Shown here piece after piece: positions 43,666 to 51,724 of a DNA stretch of 64,000 nucleotides. The stretch spans positions 186,001 through 250,000 of the forward strand of contig LMJI01000001.1 in NCBI GenBank assembly GCA_001429255.1, in the 5' to 3' direction. The position numbers and the translations under genes are program-made. This stretch comes from Cellulomonas sp. Root930. GTDB taxonomy: Bacteria > Actinomycetota > Actinomycetes > Actinomycetales > Cellulomonadaceae. The notes beneath the pieces were generated by a model. That model ran no database searches. It worked only from the letters and a program-made list of their open reading frames with translations, and had not been told where the DNA came from. Within the stretch, counting starts at the first letter, position 1, and each line of letters starts with the position of its first letter.

Positions 43666-44283
43666 TCAGACGGGACGCAGCACCAGGCGACCGACGGGGT
43701 TCAGCCACGACGTGCGGGCGAGCCGTCGCTCGCGCACGACGGACGTGCCGGTCCCGAGCGACGCGGTCACGGACTCCTCTTGCGGGAGCGCCCACCGGAC
43801 GTCGTAGACCCACGCGTGCCCGCCGGGCCGGAGCACCCGTCGAACCTCCCGCAGGCCCGCGTCCACGTCGGCCCAGTGGTGCTGGCTGAGGGTGGACACG
43901 ACGACGTCGAAGGTGGCGTCGGGCCAGGGCAGCTCCGCGACGTCGGCGACCGCGAAGGTCACGCCGGGCGTCGCTCTCTGCTGCGCCCAGCCGATCATCT
44001 CGCGCGAGACGTCGATCGCGTCGATCCTGAGCCCGGGAGCGGACTCGGCGATGCGACGCGGCATCGTCCCGGGTCCGGTGCCGACGTCGAGGACGCGCGC
44101 TCCGGCGGGGAGCCGCAGGGCAGCGACGTCGCGGGCGACGCGACGGTAGAGCCGGCCTGACAGGTGACCGGAGACGCGCTCGTACCGGCCTGGGTCGTTC
44201 ATCGGCCCCATCCCGTGGCCGTGCGGGGTCAGGCGGCCGTGCAGACGGCCACGCCCGTGCTGGTGGTGGTCGGTGTCGGTCAT
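43666..44283 (-). CDS. SAM-dependent methyltransferase with His-rich N terminus
   Basis: A 205-residue class I methyltransferase. Motif I is RVLDVGTGPGTMPRRIAE near residue 63, then RIDAIDVSREMIGWAQ and VADVAELPWPDATFDVVVS, the UbiE/Methyltransf_11 pattern. The first 35 residues are rich in His and Gly (HHQHGRGRLHGRLTPHGHG), which may bind metal or simply be disordered. GGGGAG precedes the ATG. It is divergent from a MarR gene, with an operator 18 bp from its start, so it is probably controlled by that regulator. Confidence 0.87.
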   Translation of the reverse strand: MTDTDHHQHGRGRLHGRLTPHGHGMGPMNDPGRYERVSGHLSGRLYRRVARDVAALRLPAGARVLDVGTGPGTMPRRIAESAPGLRIDAIDVSREMIGWAQQRATPGVTFAVADVAELPWPDATFDVVVSTLSQHHWADVDAGLREVRRVLRPGGHAWVYDVRWALPQEESVTASLGTGTSVVRERRLARTSWLNPVGRLVLRPV

Positions 44284-44300
44284 GGAGCTTCTCCCCTACA

Positions 44301-44315
44301 GTTGTGCGTCACAAC
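44301..44315. promoter_or_regulatory. MarR-type operator 1
   Basis: GTTGTGCGTCACAAC is a 15-bp site with perfect 6-bp arms (GTTGTG/CACAAC), 18 bp upstream of the methyltransferase ATG. It matches operator 2 at 12 of 15 positions; centres are 40 bp apart. Confidence 0.7.
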
Positions 44316-44340
44316 TCTTACGACGACAGTAGGCGCAACA

Positions 44341-44355
44341 GTTGTACAACACAAC
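44341..44355. promoter_or_regulatory. MarR-type operator 2, overlapping the marR start
   Basis: GTTGTACAACACAAC, with the outer arms of operator 1, covers the proposed TTG start of the MarR gene. Binding here would block autogenous expression. Confidence 0.65.
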
Positions 44356-44803
44356 CTTTCCTGACGACGACCTGAGCCGGTTCTTCCAGCAGCTCGCGCG
44401 CACGAGCGGCCTGCTGGAGTCGGTCCAGACGCCCCACGAGCACGCCGGCGTGCGGCTCTCGATGTCCGAGACGTTCGCGCTCGGCGAGCTGGCCGCCGCC
44501 GGGCCCCTGTCGCAGCAGGAGCTCGCCGACCGGATGGGGCTGGAGAAGAGCACGGTCAGCCGGCTCGCCGCCGGGATGGAGGGGCGCGGGTGGCTGCGGC
44601 GGGAGCGCCAGGCCGACAACCGTCGCCTGTACCGCCTGGAGCTCACCGCGCAGGGCAGCGACGTCGCCGAGCGCGTGGGCGCAGAGCTCCGGGAGCACCA
44701 CGGCCGGCTGCTCGCCGGGCTGACGGAGCAGGAGCGGCACGCGCTCCGCGTCGGGCTCGGCGCGCTGGTCCGGGAGCTGGACGCGGCACACCGGCACAGC
44801 TGA
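44342..44803 (+). CDS. MarR family transcriptional regulator
   Basis: A 153-residue winged-helix protein. The DNA-binding part (about residues 40-105) includes LSMSETFALGELAAAGPLSQQELADRMGLEKSTVSRLAAGMEGRGWLRRERQADNRR, where the second helix and Arg-rich wing are typical MarR. Flanking helices form the dimer. The start is uncertain: the frame opens at TTG 44342, inside an operator-like repeat, with GTAGG upstream. Two matching operators in the divergent gap suggest autoregulation plus control of the methyltransferase. Inducer unknown. Confidence 0.88.
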   Translation: MYNTTFPDDDLSRFFQQLARTSGLLESVQTPHEHAGVRLSMSETFALGELAAAGPLSQQELADRMGLEKSTVSRLAAGMEGRGWLRRERQADNRRLYRLELTAQGSDVAERVGAELREHHGRLLAGLTEQERHALRVGLGALVRELDAAHRHS

Positions 44804-44839
44804 ACGCCCGGGCCCCCTGGGTGCGGGGAGCCCGGGCGT
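44804..44839. terminator. Bidirectional terminator between marR and phoH
   Basis: Perfect 10-bp inverted repeat ACGCCCGGGC (44804-44813) and GCCCGGGCGT (44830-44839), starting at the marR stop and ending 11 bp before the convergent phoH stop. Confidence 0.75.
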
Positions 44840-44850
44840 CCGGAGGCTGC

Positions 44851-46239
44851 TCAGACCTCGATGCCCTCCAGCAGCTCGGTGACGAGCGCCGCGACGGGCG
44901 ACCGCTCCGAGCGCGTGAGCGTGATGTGCGCGAACAGCGGGTGGCCCTTGAGCGCCTCGATCACCGCGGCGACCCCGTCGTGCCGGCCGACACGCAGGTT
45001 GTCGCGCTGGGCCACGTCGTGGGTGAGCACCACCCGCGAGCTCTGACCGATGCGGGACAGCACGGTGAGCAGGACGTTGCGCTCGAGCGACTGCGCCTCG
45101 TCGACGATCACGAACGCGTCGTGCAGCGAGCGCCCGCGGATGTGGGTGAGCGGCAGGACCTCGAGGATGTCGCGGTCCATGATCTCCTCGACGACCTCCT
45201 TGGACACCAGCGCCCCGAGGGTGTCGAAGACGGCCTGCGCCCAGGGGTTCATCTTCTCGTCGGCGCTCCCGGGCAGGTAGCCGAGGTCCTGGCCACCGAC
45301 CGCGTACAGGGGACGGAACACCATGACCTTGCGGTGCTGCCGACGCTCCAGCACCGCCTCCAGGCCGGCGCAGAGGGCGAGCGCCGACTTGCCGGTGCCC
45401 GCGCGCCCGCCGAGCGAGACGATGCCGATCTCCTCGTCGAGCAGCAGGTCGATCGCGATCCGCTGCTCCGCGCTCCGGCCGTGCAGGCCGAACACGTCCT
45501 GGTCGCCGCGGACCAGCTGCACGTGCTTGTCGGCGGTCACCCGGCCGAGGGCCGAGCCGCGCGGGCTGTGCAGCACGACGCCGGTGTGGCAGAGCATGTC
45601 GTTCGGGGTCTGGTTCCCCCCGCTGAAGCCGCTGGCCACGTCAGCCAGGGGCACCGACTCGTGCTCCCAGAGAGCCGCCATCTGCTGCTCGGCCAGGTCG
45701 AGGGCGTCCATGCCCGTCCAGCCGGAGTCGACGGCCAGCTCCGCGCGGTACTCCTCCGCGCACAGCCCCACGGCCGACGCCTTGACGCGCATCGGGAGGT
45801 CCTTCGACACGACGATGACGTCGCGCCCCTCGGCCGCCAGGTTGGCCGCGACCGCGAGGATGCGGGTGTCGTTGTCGCCCAGGCGGAAGCCGTCCGGGAG
45901 CACGGAGGAGTCCGTGTGGTTGAGCTCGACCCGCAGGGTGCCGCCCTCGTCGTTCAGCGGGATCGGGGTGTCGAGCCGGCCGTGCTCGATCCGCAGGTCG
46001 TCGAGCATCCGCAGCGCGGACCGGGCGAAGTAGCCGAGCTCGGCGTGGTGCCGCTTGCCCTCGAGCTCCGTGATCACGACGACGGGGAGGACCACGTCGT
46101 GCTCCGCGAACCGCAGGATCGCCCGCGGGTCTGAGAGGAGCACCGAGGTGTCGAGCACGTGGGTCTTGCGGCCATCGGCCGTGTGGACGTCCAGCTGGTC
46201 GGTCGTGGACTGGGGGTCGTTCTGCGCCTTGCTGACCAC
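44851..46239 (-). CDS. PhoH family ATPase with N-terminal PIN domain (PhoH2 type)
   Basis: A 462-residue protein. Residues about 25-165 are a PIN ribonuclease-like domain ([40 protein letters not shown]), with the acidic residues of the active site. Residues about 245-460 are the PhoH P-loop ATPase, with Walker [10 protein letters not shown], Walker [12 protein letters not shown] and a conserved [12 protein letters not shown]. Related actinobacterial PhoH2 proteins unwind and cut RNA. GTG start with GGAGGGAG upstream. It has a long structured leader. Confidence 0.93.
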   Translation of the reverse strand: MVSKAQNDPQSTTDQLDVHTADGRKTHVLDTSVLLSDPRAILRFAEHDVVLPVVVITELEGKRHHAELGYFARSALRMLDDLRIEHGRLDTPIPLNDEGGTLRVELNHTDSSVLPDGFRLGDNDTRILAVAANLAAEGRDVIVVSKDLPMRVKASAVGLCAEEYRAELAVDSGWTGMDALDLAEQQMAALWEHESVPLADVASGFSGGNQTPNDMLCHTGVVLHSPRGSALGRVTADKHVQLVRGDQDVFGLHGRSAEQRIAIDLLLDEEIGIVSLGGRAGTGKSALALCAGLEAVLERRQHRKVMVFRPLYAVGGQDLGYLPGSADEKMNPWAQAVFDTLGALVSKEVVEEIMDRDILEVLPLTHIRGRSLHDAFVIVDEAQSLERNVLLTVLSRIGQSSRVVLTHDVAQRDNLRVGRHDGVAAVIEALKGHPLFAHITLTRSERSPVAALVTELLEGIEV

Positions 46240-46257
46240 GGCAGGCTCCCTCCGGCG

Positions 46258-46401
46258 CTACGTGCGCCGTGACGGGCACCGGACACCGGCGTCCTGCCAG
46301 AGCAGGACCACGCACCGACGTACGGCGACGGGACGGGGGCGGTCGGCCCCTCCGGGAACAGAGGGCCGGATCCGGCCCTCCTCCCGGAGCGGATGCTCCA
46401 T
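46258..46401 (-). CDS. Possible small leader ORF upstream of phoH
   Basis: A 47-codon frame starts at ATG 46401, 7 nt after GGAGG, and ends 18 bp before the phoH GTG. It begins MEHPLREEGRIRPSV and is Arg-rich with no recognised domain. Good ribosome-site spacing and position suggest a leader peptide, but GC-rich DNA produces such frames by chance. Confidence 0.3.
   Translation of the reverse strand: MEHPLREEGRIRPSVPGGADRPRPVAVRRCVVLLWQDAGVRCPSRRT
46351..46388. promoter_or_regulatory. Strong RNA hairpin in the phoH leader
   Basis: A 20-bp perfect palindrome, GAGGGCCGGATCCGGCCCTC (46361-46380), is flanked by further complementary arms TCCGGGA (46351-46357) and TCCCGGA (46382-46388). Together they would form a long RNA stem about 110 nt upstream of phoH. 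The rest of the 375-bp gap 46240-46614 shows only the leader ORF and the terminator at 46562-46596. Confidence 0.55.
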
Positions 46402-46561
46402 GGGCTGGCCTCCCGGGGACAACGGTCGCTGTCCTCTACGGCGGAACATAAGCCCGAGGTCCGACGCCACCACCACGACACGCGAAGTGGTTACACGCTG
46501 TTCACCTGGCGGTCCCGGCCGCCGATCAGCGGTACGCAGCAGAACCCCAGGTGAGGGCGGC

Positions 46562-46596
46562 TGTCGGGGCCGCGGGAGGCTCGTCGGCCCCCGACA
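46562..46596 (-). terminator. Terminator downstream of the isoprenyl transferase gene
   Basis: Inverted repeat TGTCGGGGCCG (46562 onward) and CGGCCCCCGACA (ending 46596), with one bulged base and a 12-nt loop, 18 bp beyond the stop at 46615. Confidence 0.65.
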
Positions 46597-46614
46597 CAAT
46601 TAACCCGGACGGAG

Positions 46615-47376
46615 TCAGCGCCCGCCGCGCCGCTCCCGGGCGGCGTAGGCGCGGACCGCACGGAGGAAGTCCACGCGGCGGAAGTCGGGCCAGTAGGCCT
46701 CGCAGAAGTAGAACTCCGAGTGCGCGCTCTGCCAGAGCAGGAAGCCGCCGAGCCGCTGCTCCCCCGAGGTCCGGATCACCAGCTCGGGGTCCGGCTGGCC
46801 CTTCGTGTACAGGTGCTCGGCGATGTGCTCCACGTCGAACGCCTCGGCGAGCTCGTCCAGGCTGGACCCGGCCTCCGCGTGCTTGCGCAGGAACGACTTC
46901 ACGGCGTCCGCGATCTCGCGCCGCCCCCCGTACCCGACGGCGATGTTGACGTGCAGGCCGACGACGCCGGCGGTGGCGTCCTGGGCCGAGACGAGCGCCT
47001 TGACCGTGTGGTCGGGGAGCAGGTCGAGCGCGCCCACGGCCTGGATCCGCCAGCGCCCGGTCGCGGCGAGCGCACCGACCGCGTCCTCGATGATCGCGAG
47101 CAGCTGCTCGAGCTCGTCCGCGCCCCGGGAGAGGTTGTCCGTGGAGAGCATCCACAGGGTGACCACCTCGACGCCGATGTCCTCGCTCCACTCGAGCAGG
47201 TCGGCGATCTTGTCGGCGCCGGCCTGGTGCCCGTGCCGCGTCGACTCGCCCACGCTGCGCGCCCAGCGCCGGTTGCCGTCGAGGATGACCCCGACGTGGC
47301 GCGGGAGCCCGTCCTTGGGGAGCGACGCCGCGAGCTGGCGTTCGTACAGCCCGTAGAGCGGACGGGGCAGACGCAC
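46615..47376 (-). CDS. Isoprenyl transferase (undecaprenyl/decaprenyl diphosphate synthase family)
   Basis: A 253-residue cis-prenyltransferase making the long-chain polyprenyl carrier for cell-wall synthesis. The catalytic Asp is in GVILDGNRRWAR; WMLSTDNLSR and VIRTSGEQRLGGFLLWQSAHSEFYF are the other conserved regions. The second of two nearby GTGs (47376) is taken as start because AAGGAG lies 5 nt upstream of it, while it abuts the first. In actinobacteria two such enzymes often exist; this could be the long-chain or the short-chain one. It uses IPP from the MEP pathway (ispH at 25 kb). Confidence 0.93.
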   Translation of the reverse strand: MRLPRPLYGLYERQLAASLPKDGLPRHVGVILDGNRRWARSVGESTRHGHQAGADKIADLLEWSEDIGVEVVTLWMLSTDNLSRGADELEQLLAIIEDAVGALAATGRWRIQAVGALDLLPDHTVKALVSAQDATAGVVGLHVNIAVGYGGRREIADAVKSFLRKHAEAGSSLDELAEAFDVEHIAEHLYTKGQPDPELVIRTSGEQRLGGFLLWQSAHSEFYFCEAYWPDFRRVDFLRAVRAYAARERRGGR

Positions 47377-47525
47377 GCGCACTCCTTCGGGTTCAGGCGA
47401 CCGGAACCCGCTCACCGTACTCGCCGAGCGTCCCCCGCGGGCCCGGTCGTCCGCCGCAGGCGGAGGTGCTCGCGCCGCGCGCGCGGTACGTTCGGCGGGG
47501 TGCCGGCACGGGTTCGACACCCCTA

Positions 47526-47558
47526 CCTACGGTGTCGTAACCTACGGAGTCGTAGGTT
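47526..47558. promoter_or_regulatory. Tandem palindromic operators upstream of the hemolysin III gene
   Basis: AACCTACGGAGTCGTAGGTT (47539-47558) is a perfect palindrome with 8-bp arms and a 4-bp centre. A second copy, TACGGTGTCGTA (47528-47539), starts about 16 bp upstream and abuts it. The arrangement suggests cooperative binding of a dimeric regulator, perhaps of the TetR family. Confidence 0.65.
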
Positions 47559-47584
47559 CCCAGCTGACGAAGAGAGACCGTTCC

Positions 47585-48316
47585 ATGAGCTCCACCCCCG
47601 CGTCCGCTCCAGGACAGCAGCCGGGAACGGCCCTGGGCGGTCACGACGAGCCGGACGGGCTCGTCGAGCGGGTCGCCGAGAGCATCAAGCCGCACCTGCG
47701 GGGCTGGATCCACGCGGGCGTCACACCGTTCGTGATCGTCGCGTCGATCGTGCTCGTCGTGCTCTCCCCGACGCCGACGGCGAAGTGGTCCACGGCGGTG
47801 TTCGGGCTCACCGCCATCATGTTGTTCGGCACCAGCGCGGTCTACCACCGCGGGCACTGGTCCCCCCGGACCTCCGCCGTCCTGCGCCGGCTGGACCACA
47901 CCAACATCTTCCTGATCATCGCGGGCACCTACACCCCGCTGTCGGTCCTCCTGCTGCCGGCGGACACTGCGCGCACGTTGCTCATCGTCGTGTGGACGGG
48001 CGCCCTGATCGGGACGCTGGCGCGCATCTTCTGGCTGGGCGCACCGCGGTGGGTCTACGTGCCCGTGTACGTGGCGCTCGGCTGGGTGGCCGTCTGGTTC
48101 TTCCCCGAGTTCTACCGGTCGGGCGGGCTCGCGATCGTCCTGCTCATCGCCGGCGGCGGGCTCGCGTACACGGTCGGCGCGATCGTCTACGGCACCAAGC
48201 GGCCCAACCCGAGCCCGCGGTGGTTCGGGTTCCACGAGATCTTCCACGTGCTCACCGTGGTCGGCTACGGGTGCCACTACGTCGCGGTGTCGATCGCGTC
48301 CTACGGCTCCGCCTGA
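47585..48316 (+). CDS. Hemolysin III/PAQR family membrane protein (TrhA-like)
   Basis: A 243-residue seven-helix membrane protein. After a polar N terminus of about 35 residues the family landmarks appear: SAVYHRGHW, LDHTNIFLIIAGTYTPL and HEIFHVLTVVGYGCHY, whose His and Asp residues bind zinc in PAQR relatives. TrhA proteins influence membrane fluidity; the name hemolysin III is historical. AGAGAG lies upstream of the ATG. It follows two palindromic operators and stands alone. Confidence 0.92.
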   Translation: MSSTPASAPGQQPGTALGGHDEPDGLVERVAESIKPHLRGWIHAGVTPFVIVASIVLVVLSPTPTAKWSTAVFGLTAIMLFGTSAVYHRGHWSPRTSAVLRRLDHTNIFLIIAGTYTPLSVLLLPADTARTLLIVVWTGALIGTLARIFWLGAPRWVYVPVYVALGWVAVWFFPEFYRSGGLAIVLLIAGGGLAYTVGAIVYGTKRPNPSPRWFGFHEIFHVLTVVGYGCHYVAVSIASYGSA

Positions 48317-48319
48317 GCC

Positions 48320-49153
48320 TCAGGCCACGGGCACGACCGTGTACCGGCGGTTGGCCAGCGACGGGTTCTGCTCCCGGACGCGCAGCAGCGCCGCGCCGTC
48401 CAGGTCCACGGTCCGCACCTGCGGCTTCTCGTCCATCTCCAGCCCGACCACGCCGTCGGGCGCCACGACGAGCGAGCGCCCGGTGACCCCCTTGCCGGCC
48501 TGCCCGACGGCCACCACGGCGGCGGTGTTCTCGATGGCCCGCGCGATCGCCAGCGTGCGCCAGTGCATCGCCTTGAGCTCCCCGGCGGCCCAGGCGGCGG
48601 GCACGACGAGCACCTGCGCGCCCGCGTCCACGAGCCGACGTGCGGACTCCGGGAACCGCAGGTCGTAGCAGGTCAGCACCCCGAAGGTCAGCCCGCCGAT
48701 CTCGAGCACGAGCGGAGGGGCGTCCACGGGACCGGGCACCAGCCGGTCCGACTCCCGCTGCCCGAACGCGTCGTACAGGTGCACCTTGCGGTAGACCCCG
48801 GCCAGCTCCCCGGCACCGTCCACGGCCACGACCGCGTTCACCGCGCGGTCGTCGCCGCCCTCGGCCGGGAGGGTGGTCCCCGCCAGCACCGCCACGCCCG
48901 TCGACCTCGCCCGGTCGCGAAGCATCGTCACGAACGGTCCGTCGATCGGCTCCGCGTGCTCGGAGCCGACGCCGCGGGGGTCGAAGCCCGAGGAGTACTC
49001 CGGCACCACCAGCAGGTCTGCGCTGCTCCGCGCCGCGGTGCGGAACGCGTCCTCGACCACCTGGCGGTTGGCGGTGTGGTCGTCGCTGACCTGCAGCTGC
49101 GCCACGGTCACGCGCACCGACGGTCGCTGCGGCGGCGCCGGGGCGGAGCTCAC
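48320..49153 (-). CDS. Carbon-nitrogen hydrolase (nitrilase superfamily)
   Basis: A 277-residue cytosolic amidase. The catalytic triad is visible: Glu in LLVVPEYSSG near residue 50, Lys in YRKVHLYD near 125 and Cys in VLTCYDLRFPE near 160. The motif order and the HWRTLAIARAIENTAAVV segment place it with omega-amidase/Nit-like enzymes that hydrolyse small amides. The substrate is not known. The start overlaps the stop of the upstream membrane gene by 4 bp (ATGA), making a tight operon with mca. Confidence 0.92.
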   Translation of the reverse strand: MSSAPAPPQRPSVRVTVAQLQVSDDHTANRQVVEDAFRTAARSSADLLVVPEYSSGFDPRGVGSEHAEPIDGPFVTMLRDRARSTGVAVLAGTTLPAEGGDDRAVNAVVAVDGAGELAGVYRKVHLYDAFGQRESDRLVPGPVDAPPLVLEIGGLTFGVLTCYDLRFPESARRLVDAGAQVLVVPAAWAAGELKAMHWRTLAIARAIENTAAVVAVGQAGKGVTGRSLVVAPDGVVGLEMDEKPQVRTVDLDGAALLRVREQNPSLANRRYTVVPVA

Positions 49154-49497
49154 CGGGTCGTCCCGCCGGGCTCGTCGTCGGGGTGCACGTCCTTGGGCGC
49201 GACCTCGACGTCGGCGTCGACCTCCAGGTCCGGCCCGGCCGCGCCGGCGTCCACGAGGCCGAGGTCGGCGTGCGGCCCGGCCGACCGGTCGTCCTCGTCG
49301 TCGTCGAGCCCCAGCGCCTTGGCCCGCCGGTCGACGATGCGCAGCTGCTTGGTCAGCGACAGGAACAGGAACACGACCGCGATCGCGAGCGCGAACGTGA
49401 ACACGAAGCCGAGGAACCCGGGCGACCCGACCGGCGTCCCGTCGATGGTGACGTCCGACGGGCTGGGGCTCGGCGCGGCGAGCAGGACGGCGATCAT
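49150..49497 (-). CDS. Small single-helix membrane protein
   Basis: A 115-residue protein beginning [15 protein letters not shown], with a membrane helix at about residues 28-50 ([21 protein letters not shown]), a basic patch ([14 protein letters not shown]) and a very acidic C-terminal tail. No known domain. It sits between mca and the nitrilase gene with 4-bp overlaps at both ends, so it belongs to that operon. Similar small membrane genes next to mca are common in actinobacteria, function unknown. Confidence 0.78.
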   Translation of the reverse strand: MIAVLLAAPSPSPSDVTIDGTPVGSPGFLGFVFTFALAIAVVFLFLSLTKQLRIVDRRAKALGLDDDEDDRSAGPHADLGLVDAGAAGPDLEVDADVEVAPKDVHPDDEPGGTTR

Positions 49498-50366
49498 GAC
49501 CGCAGCCCGGCGAACAGGTCGTCCTCGGGGAGCGTGACGGGCACGCGCGTGCCGGCCAGCTCGTACTCCTCGGTGGGCCACTGGGCGACCTCGAGCTCGC
49601 GCGGGACCGCGAAGAAGAAGCCGTCCGGGTCGATCTGCGTGGCGTGGGCCCGCAGCGCGTCGTCGCGCTGGCCGAAGTACTCCGAGCACTCGATGCGCGT
49701 GGTCACCTCACGCTCGGGCACCTCGCGCGCCTGACGGGAGTCGAGCCAGTCACCGAACGGGGACTCGCGACCGGCCGCGACGATGGCATCGTGGACGGCC
49801 CGCATGCGCGCGAGCGAGAAGCCGTGGTTGTAGTAGAGCTTCGACGGCGTCCACGGCTCGCCCAGGCCCACGTAGCGGTCCGGGTCGCCTGCCGCGTCGA
49901 ACGCCTCCATCGAGACCCTGTGGCACATGATGTGGTCGGGGTGCGGGTAGCCGCCCGACGGGTCGTACGTGGTGATGACGTGCGGCCGGAACTCGCGTAC
50001 CAGCTGGACCAGCGGGGCCGACGCCTCCTCCAGCGGGACCAGCGCGAAGCACCCCTCGGGCAGCGGCGGCAGCGGGTCGCCCTCGGGCAGCCCGGAGTCG
50101 ACGAATCCCAGCCAGCGGTGCTGCACGCCGAGCGCGGCCGCGGCGGCCGCCATCTCGTGGCGCCGGTACTCGCGCATGCCGTCCAGGCCGCCCTCGACCG
50201 GCGGGTGCTGCGGGTTGAGCACGTCGCCGCGCTCCCCACCCGTGCACGAGACGACCAGGACGTCGACGCCCTCGGCCACGTACTTCGCCGTGGTCGCGGC
50301 ACCCTTGCTCGACTCGTCGTCGGGGTGGGCGTGCACCGCCATCAGGCGCAGCGGCTCTCCGGTCAC
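49494..50366 (-). CDS. mca: Mycothiol S-conjugate amidase
   Basis: A 290-residue zinc-dependent amidase of the LmbE/PIG-L family, which cleaves mycothiol conjugates of toxins to release a mercapturic acid for export. The zinc motif [15 protein letters not shown] near residue 13 and [13 protein letters not shown] near residue 142 provide the His/Asp ligands. [16 protein letters not shown] also marks Mca; MshB, the biosynthetic relative, is less likely. Its presence shows the organism makes mycothiol. It is divergent from the DUF4307 gene. Confidence 0.94.
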   Translation of the reverse strand: MTGEPLRLMAVHAHPDDESSKGAATTAKYVAEGVDVLVVSCTGGERGDVLNPQHPPVEGGLDGMREYRRHEMAAAAAALGVQHRWLGFVDSGLPEGDPLPPLPEGCFALVPLEEASAPLVQLVREFRPHVITTYDPSGGYPHPDHIMCHRVSMEAFDAAGDPDRYVGLGEPWTPSKLYYNHGFSLARMRAVHDAIVAAGRESPFGDWLDSRQAREVPEREVTTRIECSEYFGQRDDALRAHATQIDPDGFFFAVPRELEVAQWPTEEYELAGTRVPVTLPEDDLFAGLRS

Positions 50367-50525
50367 CTCGGGCCTCCCGTCGGTCGCCCGCCGATGGCCC
50401 GCCGGGTCCGCGGAGTCGCGGTCCGCTCGGCACGGGCGGGTGGTTGGACGAGAGACAATGATCGCCTACCCGGCGCCTTCGTCGCGCCACCGAGCGCGCG
50501 CCGCGCGTCCAGCACGAGGAGCTCC

Positions 50526-50939
50526 GTGACCGAGTCGCCCACCACCCGCCCACCGGCCGGGCGTTACGGACCCGAGCCCACGGCGCGGTCCGTCCGGCGG
50601 GGCCGCCTCGGGCTGGTCGCCGCCGCGGTGCTCGGCGCGACGCTGGTGATCTGGATCGGGCTGAACATGGCCGGCCAGCCGGTGTCCTGGAAGGACGTCG
50701 GGTTCCACGTCGAGGACTCGACCGCCATCGAGGTGACGTTCGAGGTGACCAAGCCGAAGGAGTCGACCGTGGCGTGCACGGTCACCGCGCTGTCGGAGTC
50801 GTACGGCCAGGTCGGCGTCCGGACCATCGAGGTGGGACCGGCCGACTCGGCGACCCGTCGCGTGACGGCGACCGTGCAGACGACCGAGCTCGCGGTGAGC
50901 GGGACCGTGGAGCCCTGCGAGCTGGTCGAGCAGCCCTGA
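50526..50939 (+). CDS. DUF4307 membrane protein
   Basis: A 137-residue protein with one N-terminal membrane helix (about residues 29-46) and an extracytoplasmic beta-rich domain containing two cysteines (VACTVTALSESYGQVGVRTIEVG and EPCELVEQP). This is DUF4307, whose gene lies between mca and greA across many actinobacteria, including mycobacteria. GTG start with GAGGAG upstream. A small hairpin follows it immediately. Confidence 0.88.
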   Translation: MTESPTTRPPAGRYGPEPTARSVRRGRLGLVAAAVLGATLVIWIGLNMAGQPVSWKDVGFHVEDSTAIEVTFEVTKPKESTVACTVTALSESYGQVGVRTIEVGPADSATRRVTATVQTTELAVSGTVEPCELVEQP

Positions 50940-50944
50940 CGCCG

Positions 50945-50963
50945 CCGTTCTGCGGCAGAACGG
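50945..50963. terminator. Small hairpin after the DUF4307 gene
   Basis: CCGTTCTG and CAGAACGG form a perfect 8-bp stem with a 3-nt loop, 5 bp past the stop codon. Confidence 0.6.
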
Positions 50964-50986
50964 GGCCTGCGTCTGCCCGTCCTTGC

Positions 50987-50992
50987 TATCCT
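50987..50992 (+). promoter_or_regulatory. Possible -10 element of the greA promoter
   Basis: TATCCT occurs in a less GC-rich patch just after the hairpin and about 190 bp upstream of greA. No convincing -35 element is seen. If right, greA has a long leader. Confidence 0.35.
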
Positions 50993-51185
50993 GTTCGTTT
51001 CACCGCCGCCCCGGTCCGGCGCCACGACTGGCGTCCAGAACGCGCGGGGAGCGGCGGTAGCACCCCTCAGTACCCGCACACCGGACGCGTCCCTCGATGC
51101 GTCCGCCCGCTCGGACTGCCGTGCGCTGCTCCCCCCGGGGCAGCGCAGACCGGCACGTCCGGCACACGTCAGGAAAGGAGCGATC

Positions 51186-51671
51186 GTGACCGATACGACT
51201 GCGGCCACATGGTTGACCCAGGAGGCCTACGACCGCCTCACGGCCGAGCTCGCGCACCTCGAGGGCGAGGGCAGCGCCGAGGTCATCGAACGCATCGCCG
51301 CAGCCCGCGACGAGGGTGACCTCAAGGAGAACGGCGGCTACCACGCCGCTCGTGAGGAGCAGGCCAAGCAGGCCGCTCGCATCCGGGAGCTCAAGGAGAA
51401 GCTGCGCAACGTCCAGATCGGGACCCCGCCGGACGACGGCGTCGTCGAGCCCGGCATGGTCGTGACCGCGCTCGTGGCCGGCGACGAGATGGTGTTCCTG
51501 CTCGGCTCCCGCGAGATCGCCGGGACGTCCGACATCGAGGTCTTCTCCCCCACCTCGCCGCTCGGTGCCGCGATCAACGGGTCCAAGATCGGCGACTCGA
51601 CCACGTACCTCGCGCCCAACGGGCGTGAGATCCCCGTCGAGATCACCGACGCGAAGCCCTTCGCGGGCTGA
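51186..51671 (+). CDS. greA: Transcription elongation factor GreA
   Basis: A 161-residue factor that rescues backtracked RNA polymerase by stimulating transcript cleavage. The N-terminal coiled coil holds RIAAARDEGDLKENGGYHAAREEQ, with the acidic tip residues that reach the polymerase active site. The C-terminal FKBP-like globular domain has SPLGAAINGSKIGDSTTYLAPNG. The conserved EYHAA appears as GYHAA here. GTG start with AGGAAAGGAG upstream. It is followed by a strong terminator. Confidence 0.96.
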   Translation: MTDTTAATWLTQEAYDRLTAELAHLEGEGSAEVIERIAAARDEGDLKENGGYHAAREEQAKQAARIRELKEKLRNVQIGTPPDDGVVEPGMVVTALVAGDEMVFLLGSREIAGTSDIEVFSPTSPLGAAINGSKIGDSTTYLAPNGREIPVEITDAKPFAG

Positions 51672-51683
51672 CGCACCACGCTC

Positions 51684-51717
51684 ACGAGGCGCCATCCCCT
51701 CGGGGGTGGCGCCTCGT
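51684..51717. terminator. Bidirectional terminator between greA and ilvA
   Basis: Perfect 11-bp inverted repeat ACGAGGCGCCA (51684-51694) and TGGCGCCTCGT (51707-51717), 12 bp after the greA stop and 7 bp before the convergent ilvA stop. Confidence 0.8.
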
Positions 51718-51724
51718 TCGCGTC

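Noticed and set aside
46240-46614. tRNA or other structured RNA gene in the gap before phoH
   Set aside because: No cloverleaf, anticodon arm or CCA end could be drawn; the stems seen are simple hairpins.
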